Assembly (NCBI GenBank): GCA_964529715.1
Contig: CAZGXI010000050.1
Location: 1 to 27,144 of the forward strand
Origin: CAZGXI01 sp964529715
Lineage (GTDB): Bacteria > Chloroflexota > Anaerolineae > Aggregatilineales > Ch27
Direction of reading: 5' to 3'
Length of the DNA stretch: 27,144 bases
Below, in pieces: positions 1-10,500 of the stretch. A program made the position numbers and the translations under genes. Each line of letters starts with the position of its first letter. The first letter of the stretch is position 1. The notes beneath the pieces are model-generated. The model was not told the origin of the DNA, searched no databases, and saw nothing but the letters and a program-made list of their open reading frames with translations.

Positions 1-116
1 GTGATGCGCTGTTCCAGCGCCGCGTTGTACACCCCGCGCGCCTGCGCCAGCACAACCGTCGCCGCGCGTTCCTGGGCGTTGCTCAGGTACAATCGGTACT
101 GGTACGTGCGGATCAT
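1..116 (-). CDS. tnpB: TnpB (IS200/IS605 OrfB) N-terminus, cut by the window edge
   Basis: Reading the minus strand from the ATG at 116 gives 38 codons open to the edge, beginning MIRTYQYRLYLSNAQERAA and containing ARGVYNAALEQR. This is the typical start of IS200/IS605-family TnpB proteins: a Y-R-L-Y strand followed by a helix ending in a V-Y-N-x-x-L-E-x-R motif. TnpB is an RNA-guided nuclease encoded by these transposons. The RuvC-like catalytic residues and zinc finger would lie to the left of the window, so intactness cannot be judged. No TnpA is visible on the upstream side (117-279), so the element may be a TnpB-only type or have TnpA elsewhere. The gene is divergent from the LacI regulator at 280. 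Confidence 0.82.
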   Translation of the reverse strand, partial: MIRTYQYRLYLSNAQERAATVVLAQARGVYNAALEQRI

Positions 117-204
117 GCCGGGATCACTGCATTGAACATTGCTGAGAGTAATCTTAGCCTATCGCCCATACGTTCGTCTGTCAGGTATCTTGTGAAGGGA
201 GCAA

Positions 205-272
205 GGCGCATTCCCCTGTCGCCTGACCCAGCACTTGCGTACTGGGCAAGTGAGGCGACAGTCCCCTGCGCC
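205..272. repeat. 68-bp interrupted palindrome between tnpB and the LacI gene
   Basis: Three nested arms pair. GGCGCA (205-210) pairs with TGCGCC (267-272), CTGTCGCCT (216-224) with AGGCGACAG (253-261), and CACTTG (232-237) with CAAGTG (247-252). A symmetric 5/5 internal loop (TTCCC against TCCCC) and a 7-nt bulge interrupt the stem. Its place upstream of tnpB fits the subterminal imperfect hairpin of an IS200/IS605 end. Lying only 7 bp before the LacI-family ATG, it could equally be a leader hairpin or autoregulatory operator of that gene. The pairing is seen directly; the role is inferred. The remaining bases of 117-279 contain no further gene. Confidence 0.6.
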
Positions 273-279
273 AATTCTT

Positions 280-1431
280 ATGGCAACGTTGAAAGAAGTG
301 GCGGACCTGGCCGGTGTGCCGATGCTGACGGCGTTCCACGCACTCAGTCAGAGTGGCGCCGTTGATCATCACACCCGGCAACGGGTGCTCCACGCGGCGG
401 CGGAACTGAATTATGAACTTAAAATCACCCAGATCGACATCGCGGACCTCGCCGGGGTCGCCAAAGGGACGGTGTCTTACGCGCTGAACAACAGCGACCT
501 GATCAAGCCGGCCACGCGGCAGAAAGTGCTCGATGCCGCCCAGGCACTCGGCTACCGCCCGAACATCGCCGCGCGTAACCTGCGGAAAAACCGCGCCGGC
601 GCGGTCGGCTACTCCTGGCACGTGGCAGACGATCCCAGCCGGATGAACTTTCTGCTGGACCGCTTCATCTACCGTACCACGCAGGAGGCCGAGGCGCATG
701 ATTACCACATCCTGATCTTCATCCAGCCACGCGAAAACGCGGACCGGATATACGACGACCTGATCTCGACCAACCGGGTCGATGGCTTCCTCATTTCAGA
801 CGTAGGCTACAACGACCCGCGCATCGCCCGCCTCAGCGCGATCAACGCCCCGTTTGCGGCCTTCGGCGGCATGTATGTGAACGATGCCGATTTTGCCTAT
901 GTGGACGTAGACGGCAAGAAGGGCATCGAACTCGTGGTCAACCATTTGCTGGCCCTGGGCCACGAACGAATCGGCCTGCTGACCTGGCCTCCCGGCTGGC
1001 CCATTGGCGACGCCCGCGAGGCCGGCTACCGCGACGCCATGCGCAATGCAGGCATTCGGGTGCAACCGGACTGGATCGGTTACACCCCGAACATCCTGCG
1101 TTCCACCTCTGCCATAACCCGCCAGGTCATGCACGCGAAGCATCCTCCGACGGCGTTGATCTGCGCCAATGACGTGATGGCCTTCGGGGCTAAAGCCTAC
1201 CTGGACGAAGCGGGGCTGAGGATGGGCCTTGACGTGGCGCTGACCGGCTACGACAACGACCCGACAGCGGAATTTCTGGGCATCACCTCAGTTGCGCAAC
1301 CCATCGACGCCGTTGCGGTCACGCTGTTTGAAATCCTGCTGGGCGAGATCAACCGAGAACCATGCGCCGCACGCCAGGTCGTCTTTGAGCCGGAGTTGAT
1401 CGTCCGCCAGAGCACAGCCGGGGTGCCGTAG
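280..1431 (+). CDS. LacI-family transcriptional regulator with two tandem HTH domains
   Basis: This 383-residue protein starts at ATG 280. An in-frame TTG at 235 would translate the palindrome and is rejected. Residues 1-48 form a LacI-type helix-turn-helix (TLKEVADLAGVPMLTAFHAL). Residues 49-102 form a second, better one (IDIADLAGVAKGTVSYAL) followed by the hinge-helix signature LGYRPNIAARNLR. The first copy has no hinge of its own. From about residue 106 to the end is a periplasmic-binding-protein-like sugar-sensing domain, with LISDVGYNDP, NHLLALGHERIGLLT, ALICANDVMAFGA and LTGYDND typical of the family. Family members normally have one HTH and bind palindromes as dimers, so this one could contact four half-sites per dimer. 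No clear Shine-Dalgarno site is visible. The target is unknown; sugar-utilisation genes such as the operon at 17329-23631 are candidates. Confidence 0.9.
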   Translation: MATLKEVADLAGVPMLTAFHALSQSGAVDHHTRQRVLHAAAELNYELKITQIDIADLAGVAKGTVSYALNNSDLIKPATRQKVLDAAQALGYRPNIAARNLRKNRAGAVGYSWHVADDPSRMNFLLDRFIYRTTQEAEAHDYHILIFIQPRENADRIYDDLISTNRVDGFLISDVGYNDPRIARLSAINAPFAAFGGMYVNDADFAYVDVDGKKGIELVVNHLLALGHERIGLLTWPPGWPIGDAREAGYRDAMRNAGIRVQPDWIGYTPNILRSTSAITRQVMHAKHPPTALICANDVMAFGAKAYLDEAGLRMGLDVALTGYDNDPTAEFLGITSVAQPIDAVAVTLFEILLGEINREPCAARQVVFEPELIVRQSTAGVP

Positions 1432-1469
1432 CCCGGACCGCCGCCGGCAGGAGGATTTTCGCCAGAAAT

Positions 1470-1497
1470 GTAGCGGCGGACCAAAGCCCGCCGCTAC
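1470..1497. terminator. Hairpin between convergent genes, probable bidirectional terminator
   Basis: GTAGCGGCGG (1470-1479) and CCGCCGCTAC (1488-1497) are perfect 10-bp inverted arms around an 8-nt loop. They lie in the 98-bp gap between the LacI-family stop codon and the stop codon of the giant gene. Neither side carries a clear T-run, so it is either a T-poor terminator or a 3'-end stabiliser. The position argues for shared use by both genes. Confidence 0.6.
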
Positions 1498-1529
1498 TCG
1501 TGTGATGCAGCTGTAGAAAACCGCGCCTC

Positions 1530-4500
1530 TTACGGCAGATTGCCCAGGCGGCTGGCGTTTTCTTCCATCGGTGTGTTCTGCGGATAGAGATCGGCGAACG
1601 GCGAGTCGGTGAGCTGGCGGGCCTGCGACGCCACATCGATCGGGCTTTCGTCGATGGGCAGGGCGGGCGTCATGAACAGGTTCGGGTCATTCGTCACGTC
1701 AGACGTGAACACCACGTCCTGCACCGCGCAGTACCACGTCGGCGCGTAGTCGGGGATGGCATTGGCCGTCACCAGGCGGGTAACGCCGCTGTCCATCTCA
1801 TAGATGTAGATGTCCAGGTCACCATCCAGGTCCGATTGATAAGCGATCAGCGCGTCGTCTTCGGACCAGGTATGGTTCGAGGCCACGCCTGCCGGGTCGG
1901 AGATGCGCGTCAGGTTCGAGCCGTCATCGTTCATCAGGTAGATGACGCTCTCTGCGCCGTCGCGCGCTGAGCGGAACAGGATGCGGTGCCCGCCGAAGGA
2001 ATACACCGGGTCGTAGTCATCGCCTGCGCCGTCGCTCAGACGGGTCGTTTCGCCCGTGCGCAGGTCAAGTTCGTAGATTTGCCAGCGGCCATCGCGGTCG
2101 CTCTGGAAGGCGACGCGCACGCCATCCGGCGCCCAGAACGGGTTCAGGTCGCTGCCCGGATCGTCGGTCAGGCGGGTTTCCACGCCTGTGAGCAGGTCCA
2201 GCAGGTAGAGGTTCCAGTCGCCGTCGCGGTCCGATTCGTAGACGATGGTGTTGCCGATGGGCGACCATACCGGGTCGGTGTCGGCGGCGGGGTTAAAGAC
2301 CACCCGCCGCTGCTGCGAGCCGTCGGTGGCGGCGACATAGATTTCCCAGTTGCCGTCGCGGTTGCTGGCGAAGGCGATCCAGTCGCGGTCCGGTGAGAGG
2401 CTGGGGGCCTTATCGGTCCAGTCCGCTCCCACGCCCTGCGACAGGTCCAGTTCGTCGCCGCCGCCGCCCGCCAGCCCGTTCAGGCGGAAGATTTCCCAGT
2501 CGCCCGTCCGGTTGGTGTGGTAGACCAGCCAATCCTCACAAGACGCCAGGCTGCACCCGTTGATCGCCTGTTCCCAGCCCTCGCCCAGTTCGATGGAGAG
2601 ATCAGGGTCGGTGAGGGACACATCCGGCGTCAGGAAGATGGTCTGCTCACCCAGGATGTCCTGCGGCGGCAGGCGGCCTTCGCGGCTGGCGTTTTCCTCC
2701 GCCGGGGAGTTCTGCGGATAGATGTCATCCGAGTCGGTGTGCGTCAGTTGATCTGCGTCTTCCTCGACCAGGATGGGCGGCGCACTGATGGGCCGGGCGT
2801 CGGCGCGGAAGATGTCCGGGTTGCCCGTGATGTCGGAGGTGAAGATCACCTGGTTCGTGTCGCACTTCCAGGTTGGCGCGTAGTCAAGGATGGTGTTGTC
2901 GGTGAGCAGGCGCGTCTGGCGACTGGCGACTTCGTAGATGTAGATGTCCAGGTCGCCGTCCAGGTCCGACTGGTAAGCGATCAGGCTGTCGTCCGGCGAC
3001 CAGGCTGCGTTGGTGGCGTCGCCCGCCAGATCGGAGATTGGTTCGACGTTGCCGCCGCGCGCGTCCATCAGGTAGAGCACGCTGTTCGCGCGCCCGTCAC
3101 GGTAAGAGCGGAAGACGATCTGGCCGCCGCCGTTGGAGTACTGTGGGTCCACGTCCACGCCCAGTCCGTCGCTCAGCAGGATGACCGCGCGGGTCGCCAG
3201 GTCCAGCTCGTAAAGCTGCCACTGGCCGCTGCGGTCGCTCTGGAAGACCAGCCGCGAGCCGTCCGGCGACCAGAACGGGTTGATGTCGCTGGCCGCGTTG
3301 GCAGTCAGACGTTCGGTTGCGCCGGTCGCCATGTCCACCAGGTAGAGTTCCCAGTTGCCGTCGCGGGTCGATTCGTAGACCACATAGTTGCCGGGACCCC
3401 ACACCGGGTCGGTGTCGATGGCGACGGTGTTGAAGGTGATGCGCTGGACGCGGTCCTCATCACCGTCGGTCGGGGCGGCGTAGATTTCCCAGTTGCCGTC
3501 GCGGTTGCTGGTGAAGACGATCCACTCGCCGTTGGGCGACCGACTGGGTGCGAAGTCGTTCACCCCCTCGCCCAGGCCGTGCGAGAGGTCCGGGTTCTCG
3601 CCCATGCCGCCTTCCAGGTCGAGCCGGAAGATCTCCCAGTCGCCGGTGCGATCGGTGTGGTAGACGATCCAGGGCACGCACAGGTCGGGGCAGGCCGGGA
3701 CGCCCGCCCAGGTCATGCCGCCGCCGGTCCCGCCCGACGGGGCAGACGGCGCAGGCGCGCCTTCGCCCGTCTGATCGGGCTGCCCCGTGCTGCCGGTCAG
3801 CCCTAGCGGGAACGTGGCGAACTCCGCCACCGCCACCTGGAAGCTGGCCGAAGAAACATGGGTCGTCAGAACGCGGCCCATCCCGGCGGCAGACACAGAA
3901 CGGTACTCAGCCTGCGCAGTGTTGGTGTACGTCGCGCCGTGCGTGGCGCTGTCGCCCACCTGCGCGGTGTAGCGGATGACGCAGCGGCTGCCCAATGCCA
4001 ACTGGGGCACGGTGAAGGTGATGGCGTTCGGGGCGGTTCCTGTTGTCACCCCGGCGCAGGTCGTGGTCGGGTCCAGCGATCCGAACACCGCGCCGGTGAG
4101 GGGCAGGCTGTCGGTGATGACAATGTTGTGCGCTGCCGCCGTCGAGGCCGCCGTGTGTTCGAGCGCGATCTCGAAGAGCAGCGTCTGGCCTCTGCCGACC
4201 GGCTCACCGCCCGTCAGATTCCGTTTGTTGAGGGTGATTTCCGGCCCAACCAGGGTGACGTTCACAACGTCGGACACGGCCACAACGCCGCCGTTGGCCG
4301 AGACGGTGAAGTCATTGGCAATGACGCGGCCCATGAAGTTCCCGGTCACGTCTTCGACCAGCGCGTTGAACTCCACGACGACATACTCGGTGTCGGCGTC
4401 GGCGTCGGTGTTCACCAGGTTGCCCAGGTCGAAGGTCACGTTCTGCCCGACGACGTTGATCCGCGCCAGGGGTAGTTGGACGGTCGGCGGCAAGGCATCA

Positions 4501-7500
4501 TTGTTCGCGGGCATCAGGTCGGCGGGCGCGGTGATGTCGCCGGTCAGGTTGATCAGCGACACGCGCACGTCGTTCAGGTCGAGGATGCTCACGCCCGTCG
4601 AGAGGGTGTCCGAGATTGAGAAGGCGTTGAAGGTCGTGCTGTCGTTCAGCGCGAAGCTCAGGCGGTAGCGCACCACCTCGCCGACGGCCACGTTGCTGCC
4701 GGGTGTGGCGGCCTCCGAGGTGAGCGCGATGGACTTCTCCACCGCCACCGAGACGGTCACGACGGCGTTGCTGGTCGCAGCGTGGTCGTTCGTGCCGCCG
4801 GCGCCGGTCCGTTCGCCGTTCACCGCGCCGGACGCGCCGGGCGTGGTGGAGCCGGTGGCATTGCCGCCGCTGCCGCTGGGCGTGCCCGTACCGGGCAGGC
4901 TGGTCCAGGCGACGCGCGCCGTGTTGGTGAAGCTCTGGCCGAGCGTGACGCCCGGATCGATGATGGCGTTCAGGCGGATCGTGCTGCTGTCACCTGCATT
5001 GAACGGCGTGGTCCACTGGACGACCAGGGTTGGCGCGCCCGCATCGATGAGCGCGGCAGGGGCGATCCCGGCGACGTGCGTCAGCGACCCGGCCTGGTAG
5101 GTCATCCCTGCCGGGATGACATCGGTCAGCTCGGCGTCGAAGGCGGTCGAAGTATTCGCGCCGCCGGGGTGCGTCACCGTGAGGGTGAAGGTGATCACAT
5201 CGTTGTCGTCGCCGTAGCTCGGCGTGGCCGTCTTGGTGACGGTCAGCACGGGTTCGACCACGACCGCGTTCACGGTGTTGGAAGTGTCGCGCAGGGTGCC
5301 GCCGACGTTGAGTGCGTAGTTGTTGGCATAGATGTCGCCCAGGTCATTGATGGCGTCGTTGACCACCAGGACGTTGAACTCGACCACCACCTGTTCGACG
5401 TTGCCGCCAACGCCCGCCGTCGTGTCGGCGTCGGTGTTGGTCAGCGTGCCCAGGTTGAAAGTGACGAGTTCGCCGGTGGCGAAAGTCCCCGCGACGGTGT
5501 AGTGCGTCCCCGCCGTGAGCGCAATCGGGGCGGTGTTCGCCCCGGCCAGCGCCGGGTAGGTCACGGGCGTGACGCCGTTATCCGAGAGGAAGCGGACCGT
5601 CACGCTGGCGTCCTGGAACATCTGGAGGCCCGCCGTCAGTTGGTCCACCAACTGTACAGTCGGCGACGTGCCTTCGGGGATGTCCGTCACCAGGCGGTAG
5701 CGCAAGATTTCGCCCACCGCCACCGGACGCGGGCTGGTTGCTTCGCTGGTGTGCGCCTCAGATGTTGCCGCGATCTCCTTGAGCGTCTCATACGGCCCGA
5801 CGACGGTGACGACCTCGCCCTCCCCGGCGGCGTGGTCGTTGACGACCAGCGGAGCAGTGGTGCCGTTGCGCTCGCCCGTCGGCGAGCCGGACGCGCCGGG
5901 CGTGGTGGAGCCGGTGGTGTTGCCGCCACTGCCGTTGGGCGTGCCGCCACCGGGCAGGCTGGTCCAGGTCAGGTTGGCGGTGTTGGTGATGGTCTGCCCG
6001 ACGGTGACGGTGTTGTTGAGCGTCACGTTGAAGCTGAAGGTGTAGGGCAGGCTCGCCGCGCCGAGCGGGATGCTGGCGTAGGTGAAGGTGTAGGTCGCGC
6101 CGACGTTGCTCACCGTCGGGAGCGGGTCGCCCGCGCCTGCCGTCAGGCCGCCCGCGTAGGTCATGTCGGCGGGGATCACATCGGTGATGACCACATCGAA
6201 GGCGTCCGCCGTCGATGTGGGGGCGTGGTTGACCGTCACGGTGAAGGTGATCGTGTCGCCCGCGTCGCCCGTCACCGGGGCAGCCGCCTTGTCGATGGTC
6301 AGTAGCGGTTCGACCACGACGGCGTTCACGATGTTCGAAGTGATGGGCGCGACGCCGCCCGCCGTGAGGACGAAGTTGTTGGCATAGACATCGCCCAGGT
6401 CGTTGATGGCGTCGTTGACCACGATCACGTTGAATTCGACGACGACCTGCTCGGCGTTTGAAGCCGCGCCGGGCGTGTCGGTGTCGGTGTTCACCAGCGT
6501 GCCCAGGTTGAACGTCGCCAGTTCGCCGGTGGCAAAGGTGCCCGTGACGGTGTAGTGCACGCCCTCGGTCAGCGCGACCGGGGCGGTGTTGGCGCCGGCC
6601 AGCGCCGGATAGGTCGCGGGCGTGATGCCGCTGTCCGAAAGGAAGCGGACCGTCACCGTACCGTCGCGGAACATCTGGAGGCCCTGCGAGAGCTGGTCTT
6701 GCAGTTGGACGGCGGTGGTCGTGCCCTCGGTGAGGTTCACCACCAGCCGGTAGCGCAGAATTTCACCGATAGCCAGCGGGCGCGGGCTGACCGCTTCGCC
6801 GGTGTGGCTTTCGGATGTTGCCGCGATCTCTTTGGCGATGGTTGGCCCACCGGTGTTGAACGTGGCGGTATCGGTCGTGGTGGTGCGGGTGCGTCCGCCG
6901 CCGCCGGGCAGGGAGTCGTAGCTCGCCCCGGCAGTGTTGGTGTAGGCGGCGTTGGGCTGGACGCCGCTGCCGACCTGGACGGTGTAGCGGATGAAGCAGG
7001 TATTGGTCGCCAGGGTGAGGGCAGGGACGGTGAAGGCGACGATGGGCGCGGTGTTGTCGGTGATGGTCGTCCCGACGCAGGTGGTGGCGGGATCAAGAGC
7101 CAGCCCGGTCATATTCACGTCGGGCAGCGTGTCGGTGACGACGATGTTGTAAGCGTCGGCGGTGGAAGCGGCGGTGTGGTTGAGCGTGACCTGGAAGGTC
7201 AGGGTATCGCCCGCGTCGGCAGTCGGGACGACGCCAACGGGGAAGTTATCCTTGACCAGCGCCAGGAACGGCTCGACGACCTCGACCGGCGTGGTGCTGT
7301 GCAGGTCGGTGGGGGCGGAGTAATCGAGGGTGGCGTCGTTGATCAGGTCGGCGCCGGTCATGCCGCTGTTGGCGGCGTTGTCGGCCACGACGGCCACGAC
7401 CTCGACCACGATCTGGTCGGCAGCGTTGGTCACGCCGTCGGGGGCGTTGACAACTGTGCCGAAGTTGAAGGTCACGCGGTCAGGCTGGCCGTCGGCGAGA

Positions 7501-10500
7501 TAGTTGGCGTTGGTCGCCACGCCCGCCTGCCCCACTGCCAGCAAGCTGCCGGAGATGTTCGCGCCGATGGACACCACGCGCGAACTGACCACCGTCAGCA
7601 CATCCGGCAGGTTGTCGATCACAATCACCGTGTCGGTGCCTTCGATCAGCGTGACCGTCATCTGATAGGTGACCGTCTCGCCGATGGTCAGGTCGGTGGG
7701 CGCGCCATGCTGCCCGCTGCCCGTCCCGGCGACCGATGTGGCCGTGATACCCTTGATGATGGTCGGGGCCGGGGTGGTGATGTTCGCGCCGTCGGTAGCG
7801 GCGTAGTTGTTCAGACCTGCGCCGGGGCCATTGCTGCCGGTGCGCTCGCCGTTCGGCTGTCCCGGTGTGCCGGGCGTCGTGGAGCCGGTCGCGTTGGGCG
7901 TGGTCCCGCTGCCGGGCAGACTGGTCCACTCCATGTTCGCCGTGTTGGTGATGGTCTGCCCCGGCATGACGGTGCTATCCAGCGTCACGTTGAAGCTGAA
8001 GCGGTACGGCGCGCCCGCCGTGACCGTCGTCGGGATGCTGGCCCAGGTAAACACCACCTGCGGCAGCCCGGTTGTGTCTACGGCAGGCAGCACGCCGTTG
8101 AGCAGGGTCAGGCCACCCGCGTAGGTCATGCCCGCCGGGATGAGGTCGCGGATGTCCACGTTGAAGGCGTCGGCGGTCGAAGCGGCGGTGTGGTTGACCG
8201 TGATCGTGAAGGTGATCACATCGCCTGCGTCACCCGTCCCCGGTGCAGCCGCCTTGTCGATGGCAAGGTCAGCTTCGACCAGTTGCGCGTTGACCGTGTT
8301 CGACGTATCACGCAGCGTGCCGTTCACCCGCAACTGATAGTTATTGGCGTAGACGCGCGCCAGGTTGTTCACCTGGTCGTTGACCACCAGGACGTTGAAC
8401 TCGACCACCACCTGTTCGACGTTGCCGCCGACGCCCGCCGTCGTGTCGGTGTCGGTGTTGGTCAGCGTGCCCAGGTTAAAGGTGACGAGTTCGCCGGTGG
8501 CGAAGGTCCCCGCAACGGTGTAGTGCGTCCCTGCCGCGAGCGTGACGGGGGCGGCGTTCGCCCCGGCCAGCGCCGGGTAGGTAACAGGCGTGATGCCGTT
8601 CTGTGAGATGAACTGGACCGTGACGGCAGCATCCTGGAGCATCTGGAGGCCGACCGCCATCTGGTCTACAAGCTGAACGTTGACCGATGTGCCTTCGGGG
8701 ATGTCCGTGACCAACTGGTAGCGCAGGATTTCACCGACCGCCACCGGGCGAGGGCTGGCCGCCTCGCTCGTGTGCGCCTCGGACGTGCTCTCGATGATCT
8801 TGAGCGTCTCATACGGCCCGACGACGGTGATATTCTCGCCTTCGCTGGCGGCATGGTCATTGACGCCGCCGGAGCCGTTGCGCTCGCCGTTGCCCGCACC
8901 GCTTGCGCCCGGTGTGTTCGAGCCGGTCCCGTTCGGGGCGGTCCCCGTACCAGGCAGGCTGGTCCAGGTCAGGTTGGCAGTGTTGGCTATCACCTGCCCG
9001 ACCTGTACGCTGCTGTCGAGCGTGACGTTGAAGCTGAAGGTGTAGGGCAACGTGGCTGCGCCGAGCGGGATGCTGGCGTAGGTGAAGGTGTAGGTCGCGC
9101 CGACGTTGCTCACCGTCGGAACCGGATCGCCCGCGCCTGCCGTCAGACCACCCGCATAGGTCATGCCTGCCGGGATCGCGTCCACGATGTCCACGTTGAA
9201 GGCGTCGGCGGTCGAGGCAGCGGTGTGGTTGACCGTCACCGTGAAGGTGATCACGTCGCCCGCATCGCCCGTCGTCGGGGCGGCGCTCTTGACCACGCTC
9301 AGCACCGGCTCGACGACCGTGACCGTCGTGGTGTTGGATGTGGCGCGCGATGCGCCCGCCGTCCACACGGCGAAGGTGTTCTGCCGCGCAACGGCGTTCT
9401 GGTTAGCGGCCTCGTTGAGCACCAGGGCGTTGAACTCGACGATGATGTACTCGGCGTCCGCGTCGCGGTCGTCATCGAGGACGTTGCCCATGCTGAAGGT
9501 CGGATCGGTTCCGCTGCCGAACGGCCCGCCCGTGATGGCCGCGCCGGGCAGCGGGCATTCGGGGATCAGCGTGGCGACGTTCGCCTCATTGCCCGTCAGC
9601 GCCAGGGCGGGGTTCGCGCCGCCGGTGCAGCCGGTGCCCGCAGGTGTGATGGTGCTGGACGTGACTCCGACCCCGTTCGACACGAGAGCGACCATCGCCG
9701 TGCCATCGTTGAGGAACTGCATCCCTGCCGGGAGCGCGTCCACAAACTGGAGATTCAGGATGGTCCCTTCGGAGATGCGGGTCACGAGCCGGTAGCGCAC
9801 GATCTCGCCGACGGCAACGTTGGCCGTCAGGCCGTTGGCGGCCAGGGTCGTATGCGCCTCCGACGTGACGCGGATGAGCTTCTCCGGCGTGACGCTGACC
9901 GTCACATACCCGGTGTCGGTCGCGGTGTGGTCGTTCGGCGCGACGATGGGATTGGTCCCATTGCGTTCGCCGTTGCCCGCGCCGCTCCCGCCCGGCGTGG
10001 TGGAGCCGGTGTTATTGCCACCGGAGCCATCCGGCGTGCCCGTGCCGGGCAGGCTGGTCCACGTCACGACGGCGGTGTTGTCGATCTGGCCCGGCGTGAC
10101 CGTCCCGGTCAGCGTAGCCTGGTAGGTGATCTGAAGCTGCCCACCGACAGGGAAGGTATCCACCGTGAAGCTGACAGTATTGCCCGCCGAGGTGTTAGTT
10201 ACGCCGACCAGACCGCCCGTCGCCGCGACGACGGTCACGCTGCCCAGGTTCAGGGTATAGTTGGCCGGGTCAAGCGCATCCGTAAGCAGAACGTCGAAGG
10301 CGGTGGAGCGGTTCGCGCCCGCCGGCGCATTGACCGTGACGGTGAACGTCACCACGTCGCCCGCGTCGTAGTCGCCGCCGTCGGGCAGCTTGGCGACGGT
10401 CAGCACCGGCTCCACGACGACGGCTGCCGCAACGTTGGATGTGGCGCGGGTCACGCCGTTGACGCGGACCTCGTAGGTGTTGTCCAGGGCATCGCCGAGG

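Noticed and set aside
235..279. TTG at 235 as the start of the LacI-family protein
   Set aside because: It would translate the palindrome loop and right arm into a 15-residue extension absent from the family. The ATG at 280 begins exactly where the HTH begins.
181..708. Minus-strand open frame of 175 codons opposite the LacI-family gene
   Set aside because: It overlaps the well-supported HTH-coding frame, starts inside it and resembles no family.
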